NCBI GenBank assembly: GCA_928212115.1
Contig: CAKMRJ010003334.1
Span: forward strand, 102,019,650-102,083,649
Direction of reading: 5' to 3'
Length of the DNA stretch: 64,000 nucleotides
DNA from: Lactuca virosa
Lineage: Eukaryota > Streptophyta > Magnoliopsida > Asterales > Asteraceae
The position numbers and the translations under genes are program-made. The notes beneath the pieces are model-generated. The model had not been told where the DNA came from, did no database searches, and saw nothing but the letters and a program-made list of their open reading frames with translations. Position 1 is the stretch's first letter, and the number at the start of each line of letters is the position of its first letter. Below, one piece after another: positions 10,488-20,877 of the stretch.

Positions 10488-11207
10488 TCAGACTTCGTCC
10501 TCGAAGTCTACTGCGTATGGAATTAGCTCTAGGTAGTGCTCCCTCATCTCATCCTCCGGCTCCCATGTCCACTTAGAGCCCTTGTGGTGCTGCCACTGCA
10601 CCTTCACCAACTCTACCCTCTTGTTCCTCAGATCCTTCGTCTTCCTGTCGAGAATGGCTACTGGTCTCTCGATGTAGTTCAGACTGTCATCCACCTGAAT
10701 ATCCTCTAAAGGCACAACTGCGGAGTCATCCACTAAGCACTTCCGCAGCTGGGAGACATGAAAGGTGCTGTGAATCTGACTAAGCTCAGCTGGCAGCTCC
10801 AATCGATACGCAACCCGACCCACCCGGATCAATACCCTGAACGTACCGATGTATCTGCGGCCCAACTTGCCCCGCTTCTTGAACCGAATGACACCTTTTC
10901 GAGGTGAAACCTTCAGGAGGACCATATCTCCTACCTGAAACTCTAGGTCTGATAGACGTCTGTCGGCGTAGCTCTTATGCCGACTCTGGGCTATCTGGAG
11001 TCAATTTCGGATCTGTAGGATCTTCTCTGTCATCTTGAGTACCACTTCGGTACTCCCCATGACCCTCTGTCAAACCTCACCCCATCATATCGGGGTACTG
11101 CACTTCCTCCCATATAGCATCTCGAAGGGAAGACGGTTCATGCTCGCGTGCTAGCTATTATTGTAGGAAAACACTGCCAAGGGAAGGTAGGTATCCCAGC
11201 TACCACC
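10488..11207 (-). pseudogene. Chromovirus integrase C-terminus with chromodomain, truncated and broken
   Basis: The last 145 codons (10925-10488) are open and read GDMVLLKVSPRKGVIRF, GRRYIGTFRVL, FHVSQLRKCL, then a chromodomain with ERPVAILDRK, VELVKVQWQHHKGSKWTWEPEDEM and a short acidic tail. Upstream to 11207 the same protein continues (YLPLAVFSYNNS, MNRLPFEMLYGRKCSTPI, SRHKSYADRR) but is broken by several stops. Chromodomains of this class guide the integrase to heterochromatin marks. The catalytic core is missing because copia element A is inserted at 11208, within the text that would read ...SWDTYLPL. I infer that the stops predate or follow decay; no function remains. Confidence 0.85.
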
Positions 11208-11714
11208 TGTTGGGTATTTAGTGTTGCGTGTTCACGGGATTTTGTATTGTTCATTTTGTATCCGAGTTAGGCCTGTCCACCCGTCATTTACTTTTAGGGT
11301 TTTACTTGAAAGGTCCAGTTAATGTGGTTTGGCCTAGGCTTTCAATGTAATAGTTCAGTATGAGTCTGTAATACATTTTGAGAGTTGTTTAGGTGTTTAC
11401 TGTTGGAAAGTGTGTTTACGACCGTAAACTGAGTTTACGGCCGTAAACACGTTTACGGCCGTAAACACGTTTACGTCCGTAAACCTAGTTTACGGTCGTA
11501 AACCATGTTTGCGGTCCTGTCTAGTATGAATAGCGGAGGTATAGGTATATGTGTAGTTGTTGATGCCATTGCGTTTACAGAGTGTTCCATCGAGTTGTAC
11601 CTGACGTTTTTCTGAATATAAACGTGTGCAAGCTCGATTTCTTTTCTTCTTATTCTTCTATCTGTGATTGTTTGTTGCTTAATCATTGGTAATGATCCTT
11701 TTCAGGACCTTACA
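11208..11714 (+). repeat. 5' LTR of element A, 507 bp
   Basis: It begins TGTTGGGTATTTAGTG right after the broken chromovirus integrase and ends CAGGACCTTACA two bases before the primer-binding site. Its last ~228 bp match 25920-26149 closely. The first ~22 bases match the start of element B's 3' LTR at 46374, so A and B LTRs are related. A minus-strand frame of 71 codons at 11471-11686 is only LTR sequence. Confidence 0.9.
11414..11532 (+). promoter_or_regulatory. LTR promoter of element A: five GTTTACGG/CCGTAAAC palindromes and a TATA-like box
   Basis: Sites of the form GTTTACG-NN-CGTAAAC lie at 11414-11429, 11433-11448, 11451-11466, 11469-11484 and 11488-11503. The central pair varies (AC, GC, GC, TC, GT). 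The box follows at 11525-11532 as TATGAATA; the same position in the 3' LTR (25960-25967) is the canonical TATAAATA. So the sites sit 20-110 bp upstream of the box, in U3. Confidence 0.7.
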
Positions 11715-11715
11715 A

Positions 11716-11728
11716 TTGGTATCAGAGC
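11716..11728 (+). other. Primer-binding site of element A (initiator tRNA-Met)
   Basis: TTGGTATCAGAGC lies one base after the LTR end and is complementary to the 3' end of initiator tRNA-Met. It primes minus-strand cDNA synthesis. Confidence 0.9.
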
Positions 11729-11879
11729 AAAAACCGGTGTCAAAGCTTCATTCAATCAAGATTTGGGGTGCTTAAACTGATATTCTTATTGTTCGAAGAT
11801 TGGTTTTAGTGTTTTAGTGGTTAAAGGAACTGAATCTACTGCAAAAACGTGTTTTTGAAGGCTTTCTGGGAGTTTACTG

Positions 11880-12160
11880 CCAACCGTAAACCCTTTTTAC
11901 GGTTGTAAACTCAAGATCTTCAACAACCGTAAACTGTGAATCTTCAAAAACCGTAAACGCTTAAAACGTAAACGTACAAACCGTAAACTCATCAACCGTA
12001 AACGTAGTTTACGGTCGTAAACAACTCAACCGTAAACCCAGTTTACGGTCGTAATCACTTAAACCGTAAACCAAGTTTACGGTCCTAAACTCTTCAACCG
12101 TAAACCCAGTTTATGGTCGTAATCATCATCAACCTTAAACTCTTTTGTGACTTCAATCTG
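11880..12160 (+). repeat. Leader of element A with repeated CCGTAAAC / GTTTACGG half-sites
   Basis: Between the primer-binding site and gag the half-site CCGTAAAC recurs about a dozen times, often paired with a downstream GTTTACGGTC to form imperfect hairpins (for example around 11995-12020, 12030-12055 and 12060-12090). Spacing is irregular, near 25-30 bp. In RNA these could fold into a row of short stem-loops in the packaging-signal region; that role is inference. Confidence 0.75.
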
Positions 12161-12172
12161 CTTTAATTTTAA

Positions 12173-15066
12173 ATGGAATCTCAAAGTCAAAATCATTTTC
12201 ACGAACTTGATACTGTCATGGGCACTGCTACGCGTATTCCAAGATTAATGTATGCAGATGGTTTTCCTGAGTGGCTGTACAGAATTGAAAAATACATTAA
12301 AATGAAGGATTTCAAAGTCTGGAGAAGCATTCTCAGAGGTCCTGTTAAAATCACTATGACAGTCGGAGGCCAAGTGATTGACAAGGCTGTTGAAAACTAC
12401 ACTGATGAGGAGTTTGAGAAAGTTGAAGAGCAGGAAAGGGCTTTAGCCACTCTAACCATGGCATTATCTCCTGATATTGCTCAAGGGTTCCGAGAGTACA
12501 ATTCAGCTAAAGATTTGTGGGAAGCCCTAATTGAGGTATATGAGGGCAATGAAGATATGAAGGAGAGTCGCCAGGACATGTTGAGACAAAAGTTCAATAT
12601 GTTCAACTACATTCCAGGAGAGACTCTTGAGGCTCAGCTGCAGCGGTTCACAACTCTCACCACTGACATGAACATATCTGGGATTTTCTTGAACAAGTCA
12701 GAGATTAACAAGAAGCTTCTAAATGCTCTTCTTAGATCATGGGACATGAATGTTGCTGTGATTAAGAAGACCAAGGATCTAAATCGCCTCACTCTTGCTG
12801 AAATCATGGCGATCATCAAAGCTTGTGATATTGATGACAAACAGAGAGAAATAAACCATGTGAACTCGTACTCTACTGCGAATCTTGGAATCTCATCCAA
12901 CAATGCTCTCTCATCAATCATGACTTCCTCGGGCCAAGTGTTTGCTGCTCAATAACCTCAGATTCAAACCTTTACTGCTGCATCATCCATTCCACAAAGT
13001 CAGCCATTTATCACTCCACAAGTTGTTCCCTCTCCAAATATGCCTGTTGTAGCCTCTTCCTCAAACAATAAAGACACTGATGAAAATCTGGCTCTAGCCA
13101 CTGGGCTTGTTAACTGCTACAATGCCTTTGTAGCTGGAGAGCTTCCACCTCAGCTGTCATTTGCTGACCTGGATCAGATTCATCCTGAAGATGTGGAGGA
13201 GACGGACATTACATGGCAGATTGCTATGGCTGTTTTCAGGGCCAAGCAGTTTGCTAAGAAGACAGGGAAGAGCAACTGGGGCATGAATGCTGACAAGAAG
13301 GTGAGATTCAACAAGGGCATGCTGCGATGTTTCAACTGCCACGAGTCGGGTCATTTTGCTTGTGAGTGTCCAAAGCCAGATCGTAGGATAAACAACAACA
13401 GGACAATGGTTGCAGTGGGAAATAATCGTGCAGGTGCTGCGGTAAATGGTGAAACTGCTATGGTTGCTCAGTCCTTTGACTGGGAGGACCAGATTCAGGC
13501 TTTGAATATCTCAGGGCCAGAAAATGCTCACCTAGCTCAGATTGATGATGCTTCCTTGAAGAATGACGCAGTTGATCCCGAAGCAGAAATGATGGAGCTG
13601 CAGTTTGCTCTAATGGTGTCTTCTACTTCCGAGCCCAGGAAAAGTGAGGTAAATCTACCATCTTGTTCTCAGGCTTGTAATGAATATGTCAAACTTCTTC
13701 ATGATGAAATTCAATTATTACGTAGAGAAGTAGAGGACCTTAGATGTGAGGGCTATCAGCTTAGGAAGGGATAGAAACCTCTTAAAGCCCAGCTAGAATA
13801 AAAAATATAAACGACTTTAAGAGAATTCAAACAGAATATAGTGAAAAATGTGAATTGTATGATCATATTAAAAGACAACTTGATGCTATAACTGAAGAAA
13901 TTGACGCTTTGAAAATTAAATGTGGAAAAAACAGATGTTAGTTTCAAAAATTATACTGCGTCAAGTAAGACAGTCGAGTCCTTATTTGAAACTCAATTGC
14001 AGTTTAAACGAAATCAGTCAAAGGGTTTAGGATATGATAGTGTACCTCCGCCTTATAATCATACATATCAGTATCAACCCATATCCAAGGATGAGATTGC
14101 CAATGAACCGTTTATGGTTTATGGCAAGCCACTGGTTTTGTTACAGGCGGATTTATTAATGTTGAAAGTACTAACATTTCTACTTCCCCTGCAGATCAAC
14201 CATTAGATCAGGCAAAGCGTGAAGCTGGAGATTCTGTTTCTGTTTCTGTTTCTAATTCTTATATTTCTGTTTCAAATGAAAAAGTCTTTGTTTCTGATGT
14301 TAAGACTGATAATGTTTCGTGTGATATTTCTACTTCTGCTACTGTTGAACTTAATTTCTTTGATATGTTTGATGAATTGTTTGGTAATTCTGATGCTTGT
14401 GATTCTCATGAAAACCCATCAATTCCTCAAGTCACACCTTCTGAGGCATCCTCACTTATCTCACAACCTATTTCTCATGCATGTTCTTCTGAGAAGAGTA
14501 AGAGTGTCTGTCAAGAAAATAAATCTGAGAAATGTACTACAAGTTCAAATAATAAACAGATTTGTTTTAATTGTGGTGTTGGTGGTCATATAGCCAGGAA
14601 TTGTCAAAATAGGATCTTTGTGAACTATATGTCACCAAGAGGAGAGAATGAATCTCGAGGAAGGTCTTTAATTAGAAAATCCTCAAGAACTCCTTCTCGA
14701 AATGATGATTGGAAAGATGATCGAAGCAGAAAAATGGCTGTTTTTCAAAAGAATAAAAAGGTTTTTACTAACAAAGCTCAAAATAGTTTGCCAAAACCGA
14801 ACAAGGCTCCGCCAAGATCGGTTTCGTCAAAAAGCAATTTTGGATCTTCAACCACTTCGGGTAGAACATCCAGAGGCTCTGTGCAAACTCATAAGAAACC
14901 TATTTCAAAACCACATGAGAATGTTATAAGACCTAAATATCATTGGATGCCCAAATCAATTTCCAATCCATCATCTCCATCCTCTGAAGTGATTAGGAAC
15001 GAGGATCCTAATTTGAAATTTTTAAAAGATAAATCAGAGAAAGCGAAAGGAAACCCAGGACAGTGA
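12173..15066 (+). pseudogene. Copia gag of element A (UBN2-type, two CCHC knuckles), broken
   Basis: The start ATG at 12173 (MESQSQNHFHE) opens 260 codons of a UBN2/DUF4219-like capsid: FPEWLYRIEKYI near residue 25, SAKDLWEALIEVYEG near 120, FNMFNYIPGETLEAQLQRF near 150. A TAA at 12953 interrupts it. The same frame resumes with a knuckle CFNCHESGHFACEC (about 13330) and a coiled-coil segment, then a TAG at 13772. The reading then moves between frames (a run of six A near 13927 looks like a one-base gain) and continues as a Ser/Val-rich linker and a second knuckle CFNCGVGGHIARNC (about 14570). It ends near a conserved WVPKSK-stop at 15072. Gag forms the particle and binds genomic RNA. With at least two stops and two or three frameshifts, no full product can be made. 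Confidence 0.85.
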
Positions 15067-15071
15067 TGACC

Positions 15072-15109
15072 TGGGTTCCCAAATCTAAATGATCCCGCTC
15101 ATTTTGCAG
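15072..15109 (+). other. Gag-pol junction of element A: WVPKSK-stop then a splice-acceptor-like tract
   Basis: The codons for TWVPKSK are followed by TGA (15090-15092) and then by CCCGCTCATTTTGCAG, ending AG at 15108-15109. The protease frame is open across this tract. Element B has the same arrangement at 29695-29720, with TTTTTGTAG. The conservation suggests a signal deciding gag versus pol output (splice acceptor or leaky stop), but a donor is not identified. Confidence 0.4.
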
Positions 15110-18100
15110 GGACAGTTGCGGAGGAATGTCGTCCGTCCTTGGTACGTCGACAACGGCTGCTCCCGACATATGACTGGAGACATCTCCCAATTGAGCGACA
15201 TTCAATCTTTTAATGGGGGTTATGTTTCCTTCGCGGGCGGAGATGGTGGCAAGATCACTCAAAGAGGAACTATTACAAATGGAGTGCTAAGCTTTGAGAA
15301 TGTCAACTTTGCTCCCGAGCTAAAGCACAGCTTTTTGAGTGTTTCCCAAATTTGCGACAAAGGCTATTCTACCCATTTTACCGATAAAGAATGCATGATT
15401 CTCAAGCCAGGCATTGTCATCCCGGAAGAGTGGATTCCCGTCAAATCTAAGAGGGATGGGAATGCTTACATTATTGACAAGAACAGCAACATCCCTGAAC
15501 AAGTCACTTGCCTATTTTCAAAAGTCTCCGAACAAAACGCAATGCTGTGGCACCGACGACTTGGTCATGCTAACGCGAAAAACCTGAATCGCCTTGCTAA
15601 GAATGAGATGGTCCGAGGCTTACCTGTCAGAGATTTTATTACATTTGAGAAGTGTGTGTCATGTGCCCAAGGAAAGCATCATAGAAAACCACACCTGCCC
15701 AAGCAAGTCAACTCAATCAGTCAGGTGCTCCAACTATTGCATATGGACTTATTTGGTCCGGTCAACGTCCTGAGCATCAACAGAATCTCGTACTGTCTAG
15801 TTGTGATCGATGATTTCTCTCGTTTCACATGGGTCTTCTTCTTATCCAACAAAACAAGGGTTGCTGATCTGATAAAGAAGTTCATTGTGATGATTGAGAA
15901 ACAAACCAACAACCAGGTGAAGGTGCTTCGTACTGACAATGGAACTGAGTTCAAGAATGCGGTTCTTGACCATTTTTGCGCAGAAAAGGGGATCGTGCGT
16001 CAATACAGCTATGCTCACACGCCTCAACAAAATGGCGTTGCTGAAAGGAGAAATAGAACTTTAAAAGACGATGCAAGGACAATGCTATGTGATTCAAAAT
16101 TACCTGTTTTCTTTTGGGCCGAGGTGATTAACACTGCTTGCTATGTGCAGAATCGTGTTCTAATCAACAAAGCACAAATGAAGACACCGTACGAGATTCT
16201 CTATGGACACAAGCCTTCAGTCAGCCATTTACGTGTATTTGCCTGCCCTTGCACCCTTCTTCACTTGGAATCTAACCCTAAATTCAATGCCAAAGCCGAT
16301 GATTGTTACTTTATAGGATATGATGCGCGCACTGCGTATAGGGTTTACAACAAGAAGACTAAGCAGATTGTTGAATCCTATGACGTGCGCTGGTTGGAGG
16401 AGAACGAAACAGACACTCGAGTGGGTCCTGACTGGTTATTTGATTACACATCGCTTTTCAAATCCTTAAATGTGTCTTCAGATGGCTCAAATGGATCCTC
16501 TTTTGGTTCGAAGATTGTTTCTGAAGACGAAGACGAAGAAGTTGTTTACAGACCTCCAACGGTTGAGGAGGAGTCCTCTGCTCCATCTGAGGGGGAGTCG
16601 TCTGCTTGACCTGAGGAGGAGTCATCTGATCAACCTGATAATCCAGAGTCTAAAGTTCAAGATGGAACTCCTGATGCTGATGCTACACCTCTTACCCCTA
16701 TTGAAAGAGAATTCATGTCTAGAGATGCTTCCGCTGTCAATCCAACTTTTATGGAACTACTCTTTCCTGAAGAAATTGCTAATGAGTTTGTAGCAGATCC
16801 ATCCAATGTGAATCAATCAGCAAATGATGGAGGTTTCAACATTCACACTCTTCCTGTTTCACTCAATGATATCAGCCAAGACATTCCTTCAAGAATTCAA
16901 CGCGATCATCCGATCGATAACGTCATTGGCCAGCTGGGTGACGGAGTTAAAAGTAGAAGTCAGAGTGGAGATGTAAATGCATGTCTCTATTCTTTCTTTA
17001 TATGTCAAATAGAGCCCAAGAATGTTGACGTGTCTTTGAATGAGCCCAGCTAGGTAGATGCGATGCATGAAGAGCTAAATCAGTTTGAAAAGCTCGGCGT
17101 TTGGAAGTTGGTTGAGTTACCGAAGGGCAAAAGGTCTCTTGACACGCGTTGGGTCTATCGTAACAAGCAAGACGATTCTGGTGTAATAGTGCACAATAAA
17201 GCAAGGTTGGTGGTTCGCAGGTTTCGACAAGTTGAGGGTCTTGACTATACTGAGGTTTATGCTCCCGTGGCTCGATTGGAGGCTATTCGTATCTTTCTCG
17301 CATATGCTTCCTACATGAACTTCACGGTCTAGCAAATGGATGTCAAGACTGCCTTCTTGTATGGCAAGGTGAAGGAAGAAATTTATGTTGATCAACCCCC
17401 TGGGTTCGTTAACTCCAAGTTTCCTAATCATGTCTACAAGTTGGACAAGGCATTGTATGGGTTACATCAAGCTCCTCGAGCATGGTATGCGACTCTAACA
17501 AAGCATTTGCTCGAGCATGGATACTCTCGCGGCACTATTGATCAAACTTTATTCATCAAGCATGTTGGTAATGATCAGATACTAGTCCAGATCTACGTTG
17601 ACGACATTATCTTCGGGTCTACCTGTCCACAACTTTGCACAGAGTTTGAAGGCGTGATGAAAAAGCGGTTTGAGATGAGTTCACTGGGTGAAATGACCAT
17701 GTTTCTGGGGCTTCAGGTCAAACAAAATTCAACCGGAATCCTGCTACACCAAGCTAAGTATGTGGAGGATATTGTTGAGAAGTCCGGGTTTCAAGACGCA
17801 AAACCTGCATCGACACCAATGGCTGAAAGACCCCTGCTGAATCCAGATATTGATGGCGAATCCGTAGATCAGACACACTATAGATCGATGATCGGATCGT
17901 TGATGTATCTTACTGCAAGTCGTCCCGACATCATGTTTGCATTTTGTCAATGTGCTCGCTATCAGGCTAATCCTAAACTCTCTCATCTTATTGCTGTCAA
18001 AAGAATTTTTCGGTATATCAAAGGCAGCCGAAAATTGGGTCTTTGGTATCCGAAAAATTCTGAATTTGATTTATATGCTTTTGCTGACAGTAATTATGGA

Positions 18101-18541
18101 GGCTGTGAGCTTGACAGGAAATCAACATCAGGAGGGTTCCAATTCCTTGGCGATAGGCTGGTGTCGTGGCAGTGCAAGAAACAACATACCGTCTCTACCT
18201 CAACAGCAGAAGCGGAATACGTTGCTGCATCTGCCTGCTGTTCTCAAGTTATCTGGATCCAACATCAGCTGTTGGACTACGGTTTGAATTATCTAGAAAC
18301 CCCAATTCACTGTGATAATGAGGCCGCAATTCAAATAACTAAAAATCCTGTCCAACACTCCAAGACCAAGCACATTGATATCAAAATTCACTTTATTAGA
18401 GATTGTTATGAGCGCTCGCTCATTAGGCTGGAACAGGTTCCCACTGCCAATAATGTGGCGGATCTGTTCACCAAGCTTTTTAACAAAGCTCGATTCGATG
18501 TGCTTGTGGGATTTTTAAAAATGATTTGTTTTGAGGATTAA
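15089..18541 (+). pseudogene. Copia pol of element A (PR-INT-RT-RH), one frame with three nonsense codons
   Basis: A single frame runs 15089-18541 with stops only at 16607 (TGA), 17051 (TAG, in a W position before VDAMHEEL) and 17330 (TAG before QMDVKTAF). Protease: WYVDNGCSRHMTGD, where the catalytic DSG reads DNG. The pre-integrase zinc domain (LWHRRLGHAN ... CVSCAQGKHH) is intact. Integrase has its catalytic D-D-E (MDLFGPV, RTDNGTEF, NGVAERRNR). RT holds VYKLDKALYGLHQAPRAWY and YVDDIIFGS. RNase H holds FADSNYGGCELDRKSTSGG, TAEAEYVA, CDNEAAI and HSKTKHIDI. The product would be ~1150 residues, normal for SIRE-type pol. Only point lesions separate it from an open frame, so decay is modest. 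The ATG at 15089 is the first in the frame but true entry may be by fusion to gag. Confidence 0.92.
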
Positions 18542-19123
18542 ATTTTTGTTATTCATTAGGTTAGTTTAAATTTGCGCATTTTAGTGATTTCATTCTCACC
18601 CATGCACAAATTTAGGGGGAGAAATAAACAAAAACCAAACAAAAAAATTGAAAATTTAAAAAAAAAATCCAAAAACATCTTGTTTCTGTTTTATTTCTTT
18701 CAGAAAACATTCAAAAATCCAAAAACATTAAAAATTCAGAAAAATCAAAAATATTGTCGCTTTCAGTTTTTCTTGTTGATATAGTACTGGGAAGTGATAT
18801 TATCAAGTGATAACAGGCAATCTGAGTCTGCGTAACGTACCCAAAGTTGAAGGGTCTATGCTCTGGGTTTGATGCGTTGGTAGGGACGAAAGATTCTAAA
18901 TGGACATGACTAGGCAGAGTTAAACTTAAGGAATTCATAGACTTGACAAATCTTGACCTAGTTAGACCCGTTTAGCATGACAATACGACGCTTGGATAGG
19001 TTGAGCAGGGAGATATATATGGGAACCTACTAATCACATTAAAGAACCTGTACTTGGAACCGTGGATTAACTTTTCCTCGATGTGCAGATTCTGTCCTTA
19101 ATTCCGGTATTAATGGGGTGACT
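18542..19123 (+). other. Post-pol spacer of element A with repeated TTTCTTTCAG tracts
   Basis: No gene. A purine run TTTAGGGGGAGAAAT at about 18611 resembles an internal polypurine tract. From 18620 to 18780 A-rich blocks (CCAAAAACATT) alternate with pyrimidine tracts ending in AG (TTTATTTCTTTCAG near 18701). Element B carries the same type of array after its pol stop (41225-41400). Confidence 0.5.
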
Positions 19124-19540
19124 TGTCACACCCCCAAACCAGAACGGCGGAAATGTTCGGGGACGGAGGACATCATGTACAGTATCATAACAATTGAATA
19201 GTAAAGAAAGTACACACCACCATAATATAAATATATTTGAAAAGTTACATGATTGTATGTGTTACATGTTTAAATATCAAATACAATATGGTGATCCAAA
19301 ATATGTTACTAACGCCAGCGCGTTAGTCTTCGAAAAGTAGTTGCTACCTGACTTAACGTTTTCCTGAGAATACAAGTTATTTCAAAGAAAAAGTGTCAAC
19401 AACAAAGTTGGTGAGTTCATAAGTAGTGTTTTGATAAAATGTATGTCATTCGAAAGTTCGTGTATGTTTTCCAGAAAATCCGATATTTTCTAACAATTAT
19501 ATGTAATGAGTATGAAAGATCGTTGTATAAACTGTATGTA

Positions 19541-19800
19541 TTTGAACCAGGAAAATCCTATATTTTCCTAAATGAGATGTAGTCTTAAATGTCCAAGACC
19601 GTAACCTGTAAGCAAATATGACATGCTCAAAAGAATGATGTTGTAAATCATTATTGTACAAAATGAATGTATTTGAACCAGGAAAATCCTATATTTTCCT
19701 AAAAGTGAAATGCAGTCTCAAATGTCCAAGACCGTAACCTGTAAGCAAATATGACATGCTCAAAAGAATGATGTTGTAGTCTTATTATAAAACAAAACTA
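19541..19800. repeat. 131-bp tandem duplication inside the solo LTR
   Basis: The unit starting TTTGAACCAGGAAAATCCTA at 19541 is repeated from 19672 with few changes. It includes AAATGTCCAAGACCGTAACC and ATGACATGCTCAAAAGAATG. It lies in the transcribed (R-U5) side of the minus-oriented LTR. Confidence 0.85.
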
Positions 19801-20738
19801 CAAGAAGGTTTGTATTTGAATGTGAAAAGAACTGTATTTGTTACTTTTCCCCATTAAAACGTAATACCATAATAATTGTCTATCCAGTGAGTTTTCATAA
19901 CCGTAGTATCATAATTTGCCTGTAGCGACGTTCTTCAGGCGTCGAAATGAGATGACACTTGTCACCCCGGGTACTGTAGCTAGCAGTCAGGGCGCGAGAT
20001 CATTAGTCCCGTATAGATCTATACAGACTTGTCACGTTCTCCAGACGGGAGATTCTGGTTATAAACAAGACTTCTAGTGGTACCTTTAAAAGGTATATTG
20101 AAGATGAATGCCTCACAAATTCTCAATTAAGTAACGTATTAAAATGTATATGTTTGTTTCTGTAACGATTATCCTTTTTCATAATGATAATAAAGGCATA
20201 AAATGATTTGTATGTTATTGTATGTATAAAGATGTCATAACGAAAGTGGTTACCCTAAATATGATGTAAACGTATAAATAGAGCTTATGATATTTATACT
20301 CATATTCCATTCCGTGAGGGTAAAGTAAAGTAAGATGTTTTGTATGTTAGACATGATCTATATGATAGTTATTAAAAACAATCTGAAATGTATAACGAAA
20401 GATAGATGTTTTCACACAAGATTAACCGTGTGTTTACTTGTATTCTCCCCCGTAAAGTGTTCAAAAGCATTTAAAATCACTTAAAAGCGTAGAAATGGGG
20501 GTATGAACTCACTTGATTGAAGTGGTTGTTTTGAAGTAGTCGAGAGAAGAATCGAGCAGAACTTCGACTAGAGAGAGTTGAAATCTCGGGATTCTCGGGG
20601 ATCTCGGGAGTGTAGAACTTCCTTCGGGACTCGAGTATGAAAAACCGGGGCTTCGGGAAGGCTTCTCGAGGTAATCACACAGAGTAACGACACTTAGATG
20701 GAAAGAGATGAGCACCAAACCCGGCATCCTTAAGCTTC

Positions 20739-20877
20739 TATTTATAGGGGCTGATTTGGGGTCTCACGTCGTGAGGCTTAGTCAGCATGATCCTCTTCGA
20801 CGATTTGACGTGGCTGACACTCCGGAACCCATCAGTCACGAGCTCACGTCGTGAGCATGGTTTCCTCACGTCGTGAG
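20739..20877 (-). promoter_or_regulatory. LTR promoter of the solo LTR: TATAAATA with three upstream CTCACGTCGTGAG palindromes
   Basis: On the minus strand the TATAAATA box (20739-20746) is preceded by perfect 13-bp palindromes at 20763-20775, 20843-20855 and 20865-20877, that is 17-130 bp upstream. The same palindrome recurs at 4250-4384 in the presumed U3 of element E. Confidence 0.7.

Larger units (their letters stand above)
8429..11207 (-). mobile_element. Element F: 3' end of a chromodomain Ty3/gypsy element (Tekay-like), minus strand
   Basis: In minus orientation the order is a broken integrase with chromodomain (11207-10488), a polypurine tract (10471-10486) and a complete 3' LTR (10470-8429). 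The rest of pol, gag and the 5' LTR are absent: at 11207 the integrase frame is cut by the 5' LTR of copia element A. The missing part is not found after A's right end, so the region was rearranged after insertion. Confidence 0.85.

Noticed and set aside
11716..11728. tRNA-like words (TGGTATCAGAGC) at several places, considered as tRNA genes
   Set aside because: Only the 12-13 bases complementary to a tRNA 3' end are present, next to LTR ends; these are primer-binding sites.
18612..18622. Internal GGGGGAGA run after pol of element A as the true polypurine tract and element end
   Set aside because: No LTR start follows; the element continues to the third gene and an LTR end at 26149. It may be a second, internal tract.
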